The notes under the pieces: generated by a model | The model's database searches: none | Seen by the model: only the letters and a program-made list of their open reading frames with translations | Told to the model about the DNA's origin: nothing | Program-made: the position numbers and the translations under genes | In this document: piece after piece, positions 36,287 to 47,400 of the stretch | Layout: each line of letters opens with the position of its first letter | Numbering within the stretch: the first letter of the stretch is position 1 | Source of the DNA: Postechiella sp039985655 | GTDB lineage: Bacteria > Bacteroidota > Bacteroidia > Flavobacteriales > Flavobacteriaceae | Direction: 5' to 3' | Length of the DNA: 64,000 bases | NCBI GenBank assembly: GCA_039985655.1 | Contig: JBDWSF010000032.1 | Coordinates: forward strand, 62,001-126,000

Positions 36287-36350
36287 GATGATTGAGGTCA
36301 CTTATTAGTAAATAACTTTTTCTGAAAAAGGACTAATACTAATAGAAGTT

Positions 36351-36386
36351 ATACCATTTCAAATAAGAAATGGTATTATTTACTTT
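36351..36386 (+). terminator. Terminator after the first hybrid regulator
   Basis: ATACCATTTC and GAAATGGTAT form a perfect 10-bp stem with a 6-nt loop, followed by a moderately T-rich stretch. It closes the regulator transcript about 90 bp after its stop. Confidence 0.6.
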
Positions 36387-37214
36387 AATCGAAAAGAATT
36401 CCCCTATGATCTGCCTCGGGGATAGTTGGTTTCAAGAAATTCTTTCTTTTGTGCAAGAATAGTATATCGTATTAATTTCAAAAATTTGTTAAATCAAGAT
36501 TATGTATTATCAGATTATTTTGATTCATAAAAATGAAATGGTGCATTTTATATTTTAACGACATAAAATTAAGAAGGTAAGTGTATAAACAAATATAAAG
36601 AATCAAAACTGTTGTTATCGAATATCGCTTAATAACGATCCATACTTTTTTAATAGACTCTAAATTTAACTTTGGTTGAACTGTTTAAAACGACATTATT
36701 TCTCAATAAACTTATAAAAAGTTAATTTTTTTTTAAATATATTTGGCCTACGTAGATGATTATTTGTCTGTTATATTGATTTAGTTAATCTTAAGTCAAT
36801 ACTCTATAAAAGGAGAAATATAAATGTAGCTAAGGAATGATGTTGCATATTGAATAATTAAGTTTTTATAGAATAGTTTATGTTTTAGTGATATAATATT
36901 TATCACTTAAGATTAAATTAAATAAAAAAAAGCAAAAATAGTATCATATATAGTGAAAATACAGGTTGCAAATTTTGTTTAATTGATCAAGTTTTACCAA
37001 AAGTAGTCCTATATGGTATTTGCTAAACATTTTACAATTAAATTTAACGGTTTTCAAATTTTGAAAAATAAGAATGACTAGTTCGTTTTGTTAAAAAAAT
37101 CTGTTTTTTACGAATTCAAAATGAAAAAATAAAGATTCAAGTAATATTATAAGTGACATTCATTTTATAATAAGATATATAAGGATAAGGCACGTTTTAA
37201 AGATTTAAGTTTAA
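36387..37214. other. Long AT-rich intergenic region between the two hybrid regulators
   Basis: No gene was recognised. A GC-richer patch at about 36400-36425 has CCCC and GGGG arms set within a larger imperfect inverted repeat (GAAAAGAATT near 36391 and AATTCTTTC near 36439). It looks like an old intergenic repeat. The rest is AT-rich and should contain the promoter of the second hybrid regulator, which I could not fix. Confidence 0.4.
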
Positions 37215-40200
37215 ATGAGTAAAATTTATGCAATGAACAGTATTTTAAATATTAGACTAATAAGATGCATTTTTATAATCTGTTTTATTCCTAATCTAAT
37301 AATTGGACAGTTTAACAATTTTAAGTTTGAAAACTTAGATACAAGTGAAGGACTTTCAAGTAGTACTTGTTTAGAAATTTTTCAAGATAAAGATGGTTTT
37401 TTGTGGTTTGGAACTATTGATGGTCTTAATAAATATAATGGCTATGAGTTTGAAGTATTTAGGTCTGTTTTAAATGATTCTAACTCTATAAGTAATAATA
37501 GAGTTAATGCGATAGAGGGAGATAATGACGGTAATCTTTGGGTTGGAACAAATAACGGGTTGAATTTTCTTAATACGGAAACCAATAAATTTTCGAGAAT
37601 AAATCTTTATGAACAATTATCCTTATCAAATGGTAATCAAAAAATAATTAATGATTTATTTTTTGATAAAATTAATAATCATTTATGGGTTGCAACGAAT
37701 ATTGGAGTTATTAAAATTGAGTTAGATAATGATGATTCTCAAGGTCAAGATTATAAATTTTCATATTATATAAACAATGAATTAGATCTAAATTCTTTAG
37801 ATAACAATAATGTTAATGTTATTTTAATGGATGAAGATCAAACCATTTGGGTGAGTACAAATGGCGAGTATTTAAATCATTATAACCCAAAGAAGGATAA
37901 CTTCGAGCGCATTCATATTAATAGTAAAGAAGATTATCAACTTAATCATATATCAAAAAATGTTTTTATAGATTCTGATGGTGATTTTTGGATAGGAAAT
38001 GACCTTTCTAATTTAATTTTATGGGATAGAAAAAAGAATAGTTTTAACCATGTGTCTTTAGTTGAAGGTAATTTTCCGATTTTTGATTTTTATCAAGATA
38101 CGAATGGATTATTCTGGGTTTCTACAGATGTCAATGGCTTGTTTTTATTTAAAAAGGGAGAAGGTAAATTACATCAACATATTGTAAATAATTTTTCTGA
38201 CCCTTTTTCGCTTCCAAATAATAAGCCATCAAAAATATTTGAAGATAAAAATGGCATTTTTTGGATTGGTAGTCATGATAAAGGTGTTAGTAAATTAGAT
38301 CCATCTAGGTATTCTTTCGGATTGTATTATTATCAACCAGATAATCCGAATGGCATGAGCGAAAGAATCGTTCAATCTGTTTTAGAAGATTCTAAGGAAA
38401 GGATTTGGATTAGTGCATATTATGGAGGTCTTAATCTTTTTGATAAGGAAAATAAATCATTTAAACATTTCAGTCAGAATTCCAAAAAATCAAATTCATT
38501 AAGCTCAAATAAAATCTTATATACTTTCGAGAGTCGTGATGGCTATATTTGGGTGTGTACTTTAGATGGGGGCTTGAATAAATTTAATCCAGAAACTAAA
38601 GAGTTTGAAACATTTTTGCACAATCCAACAGATTCACTATCTATTGGCCAAAGTTCAGTTTGGTCGGGGTCAGAAGATTCTAAAAATAGGTTATGGTTTG
38701 GCTTAAGAACGGAAGGAATAAGCTTATACGATCCAAAAACGAATCATTTTTTTAATTATAAAAACAGTTTTGGAAAGAAGAATCTTTTAGCAAGTAATAA
38801 TGTTATATGTACGTTTATAGATTCTAAAGATCGTTTATTTATAGGAACATCGTTAGGCTTGAATGTCGTCAATCTTGACAAGTTGGTTACATATATTCCA
38901 AAAGAAATTGATTTTATTGAAGTCAAGGAAATAGGAATTGAAGGAAACGGAATAAATAATATAACAGAAGACCATCTAGGAAATATTTGGGTTGGAGCTG
39001 ATAGCGGAATATATAAACTAGATCAAGATCTTAATTTAGAAAAATCCTATTCATCTCAGGACGGACTACCTAATAACCTTGTGGTTGGAATTAAAGAGGA
39101 TGACAATCATAATTTTTGGATAACGACAAAGGGAGGCTTGTCCTTATTAAACCCAAAAACGCATCAGTTTAAAAATTTTAATGTTCATGACGGCTTACAA
39201 GGGCCTGAATATCAAAGTAAATCTATAGCTAAGACGAAGGACGGAGAGATTATTATAGGAGGGAATAATGGGTTTAATATTTTTAATCCTAACGATATTT
39301 CAACTCCAATACCAGTAAAGCTTACCCCGCATATAACAAGTTTCAAATTAAACAATAAATTAGTAAAAGCCGGAGATTCTATAAATGGTAGAGTTCTGTT
39401 AGATAAAGCAATTTCGAGAGTTCAAAACTTAGTATTGAATTATAATGAAAATTATATTTCATTTGAATTTGTTGCGCTGTATTTTGAAAACACTGAGCAA
39501 GTTCAATACGCATACAAAATGGTCGGGATTGATGATGAGTTTATAGAGATTGGTAATAATAGAGTAGTTAATCATTCTAATTTAGAGCCAGGGTATTACA
39601 CTTTCGAAATAATGGCATCCATCAATGGTCAATGGGAAGATGTAGAAAAGGCTTTTATAAATATTCAAATATTACCTCCTAAATGGAAAACATGGTGGGC
39701 CTATACATTATATTTTATAATTGGCGCTTTACTTTTATGGTTTATTATTCGTTATTATACATTAAAAGTCCAAGAAGAACAACAACACGATCTTGATCAA
39801 ATGAAATTACAGTTCTTTATAAATGTTTCTCATGAATTTAGAACACCTTTAACTTTAATATTAAATCCAGTGGATAAGATATTATCAAGTTATAACAGTA
39901 ATCCAGAAACAATAAAATCATCTGCATTATCCATACAGCGAAGTGCAAGACGGTTATTACACTTAGTAAACCAACTGTTAGATTACAGGAAAATGGATGT
40001 TGGTATGGCTCCATTGCAATTAGAAACAGGAAATATAGTAACGTTTTGTGAAGATATTTTTTCTTTATTTAAAGGTTTCGCTATTAAAAAAGAAATTGAT
40101 TATAAATTTGAAGCTACAGAAAAAGAAATAAATTCACTTTTCGATTTTGATAAAGTGGAAAAAATCATAACGAACCTAATTTCTAATGCTATTAAGTTTA

Positions 40201-41441
40201 CTGATGGTGGAGGAGAAATTACAGTCTCTATTGATAAGATTTCGCAATCTAAGATTAATGATTATTTGTTTTTCTTTAAAAAAGAAAAGTCAGGAGACTA
40301 TGTTCAAATTACAGTTGAAGATACAGGAATAGGATTAAATAAGGAACAATTAAAAAATGTGTTTTCACGTTTTTATAATGTTGATGATGCAAAGGCAGGT
40401 ACAGGAATTGGTTTAAATTTTACAAAAGCCTTAGTTGAGTTACATGGCGGTGAGGTTTTTGCAGAAAGCCAACTGTTAAAAGGGAGTAAGTTTATTGTAA
40501 GATTGCCTCTAAATATTGATGCAGAACCAAATATTGTAGAAAATGTTAAAAACGAATTTTTAATAAACTCTATGAAGTCTGTTGAGTATGAAACGAATCT
40601 AGAAACGGATACATTAGTTTTTGATGATGATTTAGAAGAAGATAGTAACGTTAAATTACCTACATTATTATTGGTTGAGGATAATAAAGAGTTAAGAGTT
40701 CATTTAAAAAATGATTTAAAAAAGAACTATATCATAAAGGAGGCTGTTAATGGAGAAGAAGGTGTGGAAATGGTTAAGAAATATTTTCCTGATATAATTG
40801 TTAGTGATGTTATGATGCCAATAATGGATGGTTTTGAAATGTGTAGACTAATTAAAACGGAGTTGGAAACCTGTCATATTCCAATAATCTTATTAACTGC
40901 AAGAACTTTAGAAGAGGATCGGATAGAAGGGTATGAAAATGGAGCGGATGCCTATTTATCGAAGCCTTTTGTAACTGGTGTTTTAAAAGCAAGGATAAAT
41001 AATTTATTAGAAGCTAAAAATAGATTAAGACAGCGGTTTTCTGAAATCGGTGGCGTGTTACCCTCAAGAGAAATAACGACAAATAACTTAGACGAAGCCT
41101 TTTTAGATAAAGCCACAAGGATTATCTTAAAGAATATTGGTGACATGGATTTTAAACTAGATCATTTGTTAAAAGAAATGGGGATTGGGAGATCTCAGTT
41201 TTACAGAAAAATAAATGCGCTTACAGGGCATAATCCAAGTTATTTTATCAGAGCAATACGTTTAAAATATGCATCAGATTTATTGATTAAAAATAATTAT
41301 TCTATAAAGGAAGTTACTCATATGTCTGGATTTAATTCTACAGCCTATTTTAGTAAAACATTTCGAGATTTGTATGGGGTCACTCCAAGTCAATTTATCG
41401 AAAAAAATGAAGAAACAAAAAATAATACATTAAAAGAGTAA
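37215..41441 (+). CDS. Hybrid two-component system regulator, probable regulator of the FAS1/SusCD operon
   Basis: This 1408-residue protein has the same plan as the regulator upstream but is clearly a different paralogue. It has a signal peptide or anchor (residues 1-30), propeller repeats with WFGT/WVGT/WIGS motifs (to about 720), a Y_Y_Y domain (about 745-820) and a membrane helix at about 829-850. HisKA with His873 (NVSHEFRTP), HATPase (EDTGIGLN, GTGIGLNF), a receiver with Asp1198 (VSDVMMP) and a C-terminal AraC helix-turn-helix (about 1300-1400) follow. Catalytic residues are complete. Its ligand is probably a breakdown product of whatever the following seven-gene operon imports. The 769-bp gap to that operon leaves room for its own terminator and the operon promoter. 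Confidence 0.93.
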   Translation: MSKIYAMNSILNIRLIRCIFIICFIPNLIIGQFNNFKFENLDTSEGLSSSTCLEIFQDKDGFLWFGTIDGLNKYNGYEFEVFRSVLNDSNSISNNRVNAIEGDNDGNLWVGTNNGLNFLNTETNKFSRINLYEQLSLSNGNQKIINDLFFDKINNHLWVATNIGVIKIELDNDDSQGQDYKFSYYINNELDLNSLDNNNVNVILMDEDQTIWVSTNGEYLNHYNPKKDNFERIHINSKEDYQLNHISKNVFIDSDGDFWIGNDLSNLILWDRKKNSFNHVSLVEGNFPIFDFYQDTNGLFWVSTDVNGLFLFKKGEGKLHQHIVNNFSDPFSLPNNKPSKIFEDKNGIFWIGSHDKGVSKLDPSRYSFGLYYYQPDNPNGMSERIVQSVLEDSKERIWISAYYGGLNLFDKENKSFKHFSQNSKKSNSLSSNKILYTFESRDGYIWVCTLDGGLNKFNPETKEFETFLHNPTDSLSIGQSSVWSGSEDSKNRLWFGLRTEGISLYDPKTNHFFNYKNSFGKKNLLASNNVICTFIDSKDRLFIGTSLGLNVVNLDKLVTYIPKEIDFIEVKEIGIEGNGINNITEDHLGNIWVGADSGIYKLDQDLNLEKSYSSQDGLPNNLVVGIKEDDNHNFWITTKGGLSLLNPKTHQFKNFNVHDGLQGPEYQSKSIAKTKDGEIIIGGNNGFNIFNPNDISTPIPVKLTPHITSFKLNNKLVKAGDSINGRVLLDKAISRVQNLVLNYNENYISFEFVALYFENTEQVQYAYKMVGIDDEFIEIGNNRVVNHSNLEPGYYTFEIMASINGQWEDVEKAFINIQILPPKWKTWWAYTLYFIIGALLLWFIIRYYTLKVQEEQQHDLDQMKLQFFINVSHEFRTPLTLILNPVDKILSSYNSNPETIKSSALSIQRSARRLLHLVNQLLDYRKMDVGMAPLQLETGNIVTFCEDIFSLFKGFAIKKEIDYKFEATEKEINSLFDFDKVEKIITNLISNAIKFTDGGGEITVSIDKISQSKINDYLFFFKKEKSGDYVQITVEDTGIGLNKEQLKNVFSRFYNVDDAKAGTGIGLNFTKALVELHGGEVFAESQLLKGSKFIVRLPLNIDAEPNIVENVKNEFLINSMKSVEYETNLETDTLVFDDDLEEDSNVKLPTLLLVEDNKELRVHLKNDLKKNYIIKEAVNGEEGVEMVKKYFPDIIVSDVMMPIMDGFEMCRLIKTELETCHIPIILLTARTLEEDRIEGYENGADAYLSKPFVTGVLKARINNLLEAKNRLRQRFSEIGGVLPSREITTNNLDEAFLDKATRIILKNIGDMDFKLDHLLKEMGIGRSQFYRKINALTGHNPSYFIRAIRLKYASDLLIKNNYSIKEVTHMSGFNSTAYFSKTFRDLYGVTPSQFIEKNEETKNNTLKE

Positions 41442-41463
41442 TTTATTGGTTTCAAATGTAGTT

Positions 41464-41496
41464 AAAACGATGTGCTTTAATGCACATCGCTTTAAT
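41464..41496 (+). terminator. Terminator after the second hybrid regulator
   Basis: CGATGTGC (41468-41475) pairs perfectly with GCACATCG (41482-41489) across TTTAAT, followed by CTTTAATTTCT. It lies 26 bp past the stop codon. Confidence 0.75.
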
Positions 41497-41744
41497 TTCT
41501 AAGAGTGTTTAATCACTAATTCACAAATTAATTATCATTTATTAACTTGAGTTCGATGTAAGAATCGTAGATAAAAGTCAATAAATATGCTAATTTAAGG
41601 AAGAAGATAGTATGTTTATTAGTTTTTAGCTTGAAATTAATAAAGCCTGAAATATATTTTGTTGATTCAAATAATTGACAAACAGTATTTTATTAGTGAA
41701 CTCTCGTTTTTCTTAGGTCAAACACAGGTTATTAGTTTAGTTTT

Positions 41745-41866
41745 TCGAATTTCACGAGGTAGGCTTTAAGTCTGCGAACCAAATATGGACTTTCAGTCCA
41801 TAGGAGTGGTTTAGTTTTCAAGCTCTAACCCCAAGAGACTTGCCCTCGTTTAGCGGGGGGAATTAA
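41745..41866. repeat. GC-richer hairpin block, probable intergenic repeat remnant
   Basis: The block stands out by base composition. It contains the perfect hairpin TATGGACT, TTC, AGTCCATA (41784-41802) and a later patch with GCCCTCG and GCGGGGGG that ends in GGGGAATT. The shape recalls REP or IS-end sequences. No ORF is present in the block. Confidence 0.45.
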
Positions 41867-42210
41867 AAAAAATAAGATTTTCATTTAAAGAGGTTAGAAT
41901 TGATCTTCATACATTACGTGCTTATAGTGAGGGAATTAACTTACTTGAACTCAGTAAATATTGAAACAGTATTGATTGAACACCTTGAAATCATTGGTAA
42001 TGATCGATATTTTATCTACAAAGAATTATAATTTATATTTAAAGAAAGTGAACTGTGTTATTATTGTGTCAAGAAATAATTAACATTTAACACATTTGGA
42101 TATTGAATTTTTATGAAGACTAAAACTTAAACCAATATTAATCTTTTGTTTTTTAGAAATATAAAATAAATAACCAATATAAAAAGAACTACTAACAACT
42201 AAATTAAAAT
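41867..42210 (+). other. Intergenic region with a possible gene fragment and the promoter of the FAS1/SusCD operon
   Basis: A 29-codon protein-like stretch (41875-41961; KEVRIDLHTLRAYSEGINL) ends in TGA. With one frameshift it continues to about 42031 (LIEHLEIIGND). It may be the tail of a lost gene of unknown family. The last 180 bp are AT-rich and must hold the operon promoter. I could not assign a -7 box with confidence. Confidence 0.3.
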
Positions 42211-44478
42211 ATGATAAGAAAAATGAAGCAACGAAACGGATTAATTACAATGCTAGCATTTGTAATTATAATTAGCTTTAGCTGCAAGCCTGACCCGCTT
42301 GAATATGCTCGTCCAGATGATTTGGCTGGTACTATAACTCAGCAGCTTGAATCTATGGGGACTTTTAATAATTATTTAAAGTCCTTAAATCAAACAAGGT
42401 TTAAAGAACCATTAGAAAAAGGAGGGTCTTGGACTGTTTTTGCTCCTACAGATGAAGCTTTTGAACAATTTATGAGTGATGAAGGTTATGCTAATTTTGA
42501 AGCGATACCTTCAGATATGATAGAAAGTATTGTTGAATATTCTATAGTAATAGATGGATGGAATACGACAACACTAACATATTTTCGTAATAGGTTTTAT
42601 TTAGGGCAAGCTTTTAGACGTAGAACACAGTTTGAACTCCCTAATGTAGAATATAGTTCTGATTCGTTACAACATTTTTCAGATTGGGAGTCAGGTAAAT
42701 ATTTGGTTGATGCTAGTGGTGGTAGACTTAAAACAACAAACTATTTTATTGAGTCTTATATGGATGTTAATGGAGTAGAGTATTCAGATTACGATTTCAT
42801 GTTTCCAGGAGAAACTTTTAATGCTGGAGATATGAAAGTTTTTGGAGCTAATGTTTCGCAAAAAGATCTTGTGGCCGAAAATGGAATTATTTATGCTTTG
42901 GATAAAGTGTTTGTGCCTAAAAAGAATTTATATCATAATCTGACATCACCAGAATATGATGGTAAATACACGATGTTTAAAAAATTAGTAGAACGTTTTG
43001 CATCATTCAGAGAGATAGGTGATGAAATTAATCTTGAAACTGGTGAAACTGAAACAATTTCTCAATTAAGATTTACAACCGGTATAGAAAATGATGCATT
43101 GCCTTTTAGTATATATGATGAGAATTACCCGTCAAATATTGATGCAACATTGGCTCAAGCATATGGTTTATTAGTGCCAACAAATGAAGCTTTAGACAAT
43201 TACCTAAAGGGAGATAATATATTGGCCGAGTTTTATGATTCTTATGACGAGATGCCAATAGATGTTGTGGGTAAGTTTTTATCTCCATATTTCTTTAATA
43301 ATTATTATGATATTTGCCCGAGTCGTTTTGGTCAAAGCTTTGATACTAGTTTAGGTTTAGTAGATTACAAGCCAGAAGATGTTGTCGATAAAAAGTTTTG
43401 TAGTAATGGTTTTTTTGTTGGCGTAAATACGGTTTATACCAACAGTAGTTTTGGAACTATAATGGGGCCACTTTTATTGGATCCTGAATATTCTATTATG
43501 CTTGGAGCAGTTCAACGTCTTGGAATTGATACTGCATTACAAAGTAAAGGGGTGCGTTTTTCTATTTTAGGTTTAAAAAACGATCAATTTATAGATATAG
43601 CAGATCCTAGTAGTGCAACACGTCGAATTACAATTACTCCTGGAGAGGAAATTAATGGATTCCTTCCTTTTTCTATGGATGTATCTGGTGACCGTGTATA
43701 TTTAAATACTGTAAGTGCAGATATTGGATATATAAATACAACTATAGAAGATATTGTTCTTAATCAAATTATAGATGAAGATATCGATTTCAATATTAAT
43801 AATTATTACCAAACTAGAAGTGGTGAGTTTGTGTATGCTTTTGATGGTAATTCTGTAGTAGGCGGAGGTAATATTGAAGAAAATACAGTTGCTTTAATAG
43901 AGGAAATTAAAGAAACAGAAAATGGTAATTTTTATGAAATTAGTAGTGCGACAAAAAGACCATTCAATTTTACATACCTTACATTAATTGATAACGCTGA
44001 GTTTTCTTCTTTTTTAGAGGTTTTAGATGTTGCTGGAGGATTTATAGATATAGTAGGGATAGATGATAAGCTTTTTAGTTTTCTTAATCTGCAAAGAACC
44101 TTTACATTATTAGCTCCTAATAATGCTGCTGTAGCACAAGCAATTGCAGATGGTGTTATTGTAGAACCAAGTACAGTGAGTGGATTGCCTGAATTAGAAA
44201 GTGCAATAGCAAAAGCAGATCTTCTTAATTTTGCTAAAAAGCATTTCTTGCAACAAGCTTTAACTACAGACGGAAAAACGACAGGGATTGTTCGTTCTAT
44301 GTTTTTTAGTAGAATCATTGATTTTGCTCCAGTTTACGATGAGTTTTCAGTCGAAAATACGACAACTTCTATTTCTATTACAAATGAAGAAACAGGAGAA
44401 TCGGTAACAACTGGCAGTATGACAAATATATTGTCAAAACGAATTGTTATACACGAAATTAATAATTATATAAAATAA
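42211..44478 (+). CDS. Multi-FAS1 (fasciclin) domain lipoprotein
   Basis: This 755-residue lipoprotein has a signal peptide ending in SFSC. It appears to hold four FAS1-like modules: about 45-235 (FNNYLKSLNQTRF, SWTVFAPTDEAFEQF, NGIIYALDKVFVP), about 250-420 (YTMFKKLVERFASF, YGLLVPTNEALDNYL), a degenerate one at about 425-575 (MLGAVQRLGIDTALQSKG), and about 585-755 (FSSFLEVLDVAGG, FTLLAPNNAAVAQAI, VIHEINNYI). FAS1 domains mediate adhesion or ligand contact and are not known as sugar hydrolases. It opens the operon and is 21 bp before a SusC gene. A surface-exposed accessory binding protein of the SusC/SusD complex is the most reasonable role (inference). Confidence 0.8.
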   Translation: MIRKMKQRNGLITMLAFVIIISFSCKPDPLEYARPDDLAGTITQQLESMGTFNNYLKSLNQTRFKEPLEKGGSWTVFAPTDEAFEQFMSDEGYANFEAIPSDMIESIVEYSIVIDGWNTTTLTYFRNRFYLGQAFRRRTQFELPNVEYSSDSLQHFSDWESGKYLVDASGGRLKTTNYFIESYMDVNGVEYSDYDFMFPGETFNAGDMKVFGANVSQKDLVAENGIIYALDKVFVPKKNLYHNLTSPEYDGKYTMFKKLVERFASFREIGDEINLETGETETISQLRFTTGIENDALPFSIYDENYPSNIDATLAQAYGLLVPTNEALDNYLKGDNILAEFYDSYDEMPIDVVGKFLSPYFFNNYYDICPSRFGQSFDTSLGLVDYKPEDVVDKKFCSNGFFVGVNTVYTNSSFGTIMGPLLLDPEYSIMLGAVQRLGIDTALQSKGVRFSILGLKNDQFIDIADPSSATRRITITPGEEINGFLPFSMDVSGDRVYLNTVSADIGYINTTIEDIVLNQIIDEDIDFNINNYYQTRSGEFVYAFDGNSVVGGGNIEENTVALIEEIKETENGNFYEISSATKRPFNFTYLTLIDNAEFSSFLEVLDVAGGFIDIVGIDDKLFSFLNLQRTFTLLAPNNAAVAQAIADGVIVEPSTVSGLPELESAIAKADLLNFAKKHFLQQALTTDGKTTGIVRSMFFSRIIDFAPVYDEFSVENTTTSISITNEETGESVTTGSMTNILSKRIVIHEINNYIK

Positions 44479-44499
44479 TAAAACTAAAAGTTTTTAAAT

Positions 44500-47400
44500 A
44501 TGAAGGATAAATACAGGTCATATTCATATGTCTTAATGATAGTATGTGTTTTGTTTTCGGGATACAGTATGTCGGCACAATCAGAGACAATAATTTCTGG
44601 TAACATAGTTTCGTTAAGTGATGGAGTACCGTTAACTGGTGCAACTATTGCCGAAAAAGATAAAAATAATCGTATTATTAATGGTGTTATAGCCGATTTT
44701 AATGGGAATTATTCCATTAAAATGCAAAATCCAAGTAATGTTTTAACATTTTCGTTTATTGGTTTTATAACGAAAGAAGTTGCAGTAGGAAATAAAACAA
44801 CAATAGACGTTAAATTAGAAGAGGACATCTCGGAGTTAGATGTTATTGTTTTAAAAGCAAGAAAAAAAGTGTTCAATGGTGATTTTGAAATGGATAAGAA
44901 AAGAATTGCAACAGCAATGGAAACCATTTCTATGGAAGAAATTAGTGAAACTGTATCATCAGGAATTGTCGATCAGTTACAAGGCCGACTAAGTGGTGTA
45001 GATATTGTTGCTAATTCTGGAGAACCAGGTGCTGGATTATCAATACGTATTCGTGGTACATCATCTTTAAATGCATCATCAGAACCATTAATAGTAATAA
45101 ACGGTGTGCCTTTTGAAACTCAAATTGATGAGTTATTTGATTTTGGATCTGCTGATGAAGAACAATATGCGTCTTTAATTGGGGTTTCTCCAGATGATAT
45201 AGAAGAAATTTCAGTATTAAAAGATGCTGCAGCAACTGCACAATATGGATCGCGAGCAGGAAATGGTGTTTTACTTATTAAAACCAAACGTGGATCTAAA
45301 GGTAAAGCAAGGTTTTCATACAGTTTTAAAGGCACTTCAGCATGGCAACCAGAAGGGACGCCTTTACTTAACGGAGATCAATATTCAACTTTAATAAAAG
45401 ATATTCACATTTCAGCTAATCAAGAAGTGGGACAACAGGTGGAATTTGATCCTGATTATGAATTATTCAACCTTTACAACAAAAATGTTAATTGGTTAGA
45501 TGAAGTTACTCAAAGAGGTTATACAAAAGAACATTTTTTAAGTGTTTCTGGTGGTGGAGAGAAATCGAACTACCGTATATCAACAAGTTATAAAGACCAA
45601 TTAGGAACAACGATTGGTAGTTCTTTTAAATTATTTACAACAAGAGCCATTTTAGATTATAATATTTCTGATAAAATTAAGATCGCTTCAGAACTATCTT
45701 ATAGTCATGGATCGTTAGATAGATCTTACTTAAAAGATAATAGTTTAGGTCAGCGTAGTTTAAGAGACTTAGCCATCATTAAAATGCCTAATCAGTCTAT
45801 TTATGAAGTGGATAGTGAAGGTAATTTAACAGATCAATATTATACACCTGTAGATGCTTTTCAAGGTAATGGACGTACGTATTATAACCCGGTAGCGATG
45901 GCTAATCTGGCTTCAAATAATACAGTAAACAATAGGATCTCTCCAGTTTTTAGATTTAATTATAAACCTAATAAAGTATTTGATTTTAGATCTGTTATTT
46001 CATTTGATATAAATATAGATAATGTTTCTAGATTTGTGCCAGAAGCTGCAGTAGGAGTTAATTGGACTGACGCTTCTGCAAACAGAGCTACTTTTGCTGA
46101 TGCAGAATTTTTTGTAATGCGTACCGATAATAAGTTAATATGGATGCCGCAATTAGGCGAAAATCATTCCTTTTTATCAAGTTTCTCTTTTCAAACTTTC
46201 GAGAAAACAAACCAAGGATACTTAGCTTCTGCAAGTAATGGTCCAAGTAGTTTTATACAAACGCCAATTGCAAATACTAGAATTGAAGGGTCTGGAAATA
46301 GTTTAGAATCATCTTTTTCAGAAAATAGAAGTGTAGCAGCCAATTTTGCATTCAACTATCAATATTTAGACCGCTATATTTTAAGTGGAGGTATTAGAAA
46401 AGAAGGGGACTCTAAATTTGGTAGTACGTACCGTTATGGAACGTTTCCTAGTGTTGCAGCTAAATGGATTCTGTCATCAGAACCTTTTATGGAATCTTTA
46501 GATTTTATAGATGAATTGGGGCTTCGAGCTAGTTATGGTGAAAACGGAACCACGCCAAACTTTAACTATGGATCATATAATACTTATGATACGTTTGGTT
46601 CTAATTATTTGGGTATAAATCCAGTGGGGCCAGATAGTATAGAATTAACTGATTTACGTTGGGAAACCGTTATTCAAAAGAATATAGGACTTACCTATTC
46701 ATTTTTTGATCGTAGAGTAAGTGGTGATTTAGAGTTCTATCAAAAAAATACGGATGATTTATTAACACCAAAGACATCAATACCATCAACTTCAGGTTTT
46801 TCACAATTGCCTTTTTTAAATTTAGGAGATGTTAGTAATAAAGGTTTTGAGCTTAGTGTGAGAACTAAAATTATACAAACAGAAGATTTTAGCTTAGATT
46901 TTAATTTCAATATTGCTCGTAATAAAAACATAATTAGGCGTATTGCAGAGGGAGAAGATTCTGAAGAAGGAAATCCATTAACAACAGGTGCAGGTGGTTA
47001 TTTAAAAAGAATCCAGGAAGGTAATCCAATCGGTTCTTTTTATGGTTACCGTTATTTAGGTGTATTTAGTACAACAGCAGATATAGTAGCTCGTGACGCA
47101 GATGGTAATGTTATTTTAGACCTTAATGGTGTACCTAAAAATTTAGTTTTTAATGGGAGTAGACAATTTCAAGCTGGTGAGGCGATGTACGAAGATGTTA
47201 ATAAAGATGGAAACATAAACCGTTTAGATGTGGTTTATTTAGGAAATGCAAATCCATTAATGTTTGGTGGTTTTGGTCCTGTTATTCGTTATAAAAACTT
47301 TACTGTAAATGCATTTTTTAATTTTAGATACAATCAGAAATTGATAAATATTGCACGTATGGAAACTGAAAGTTTAAGTAATTTAGACAACCAAAGTACA

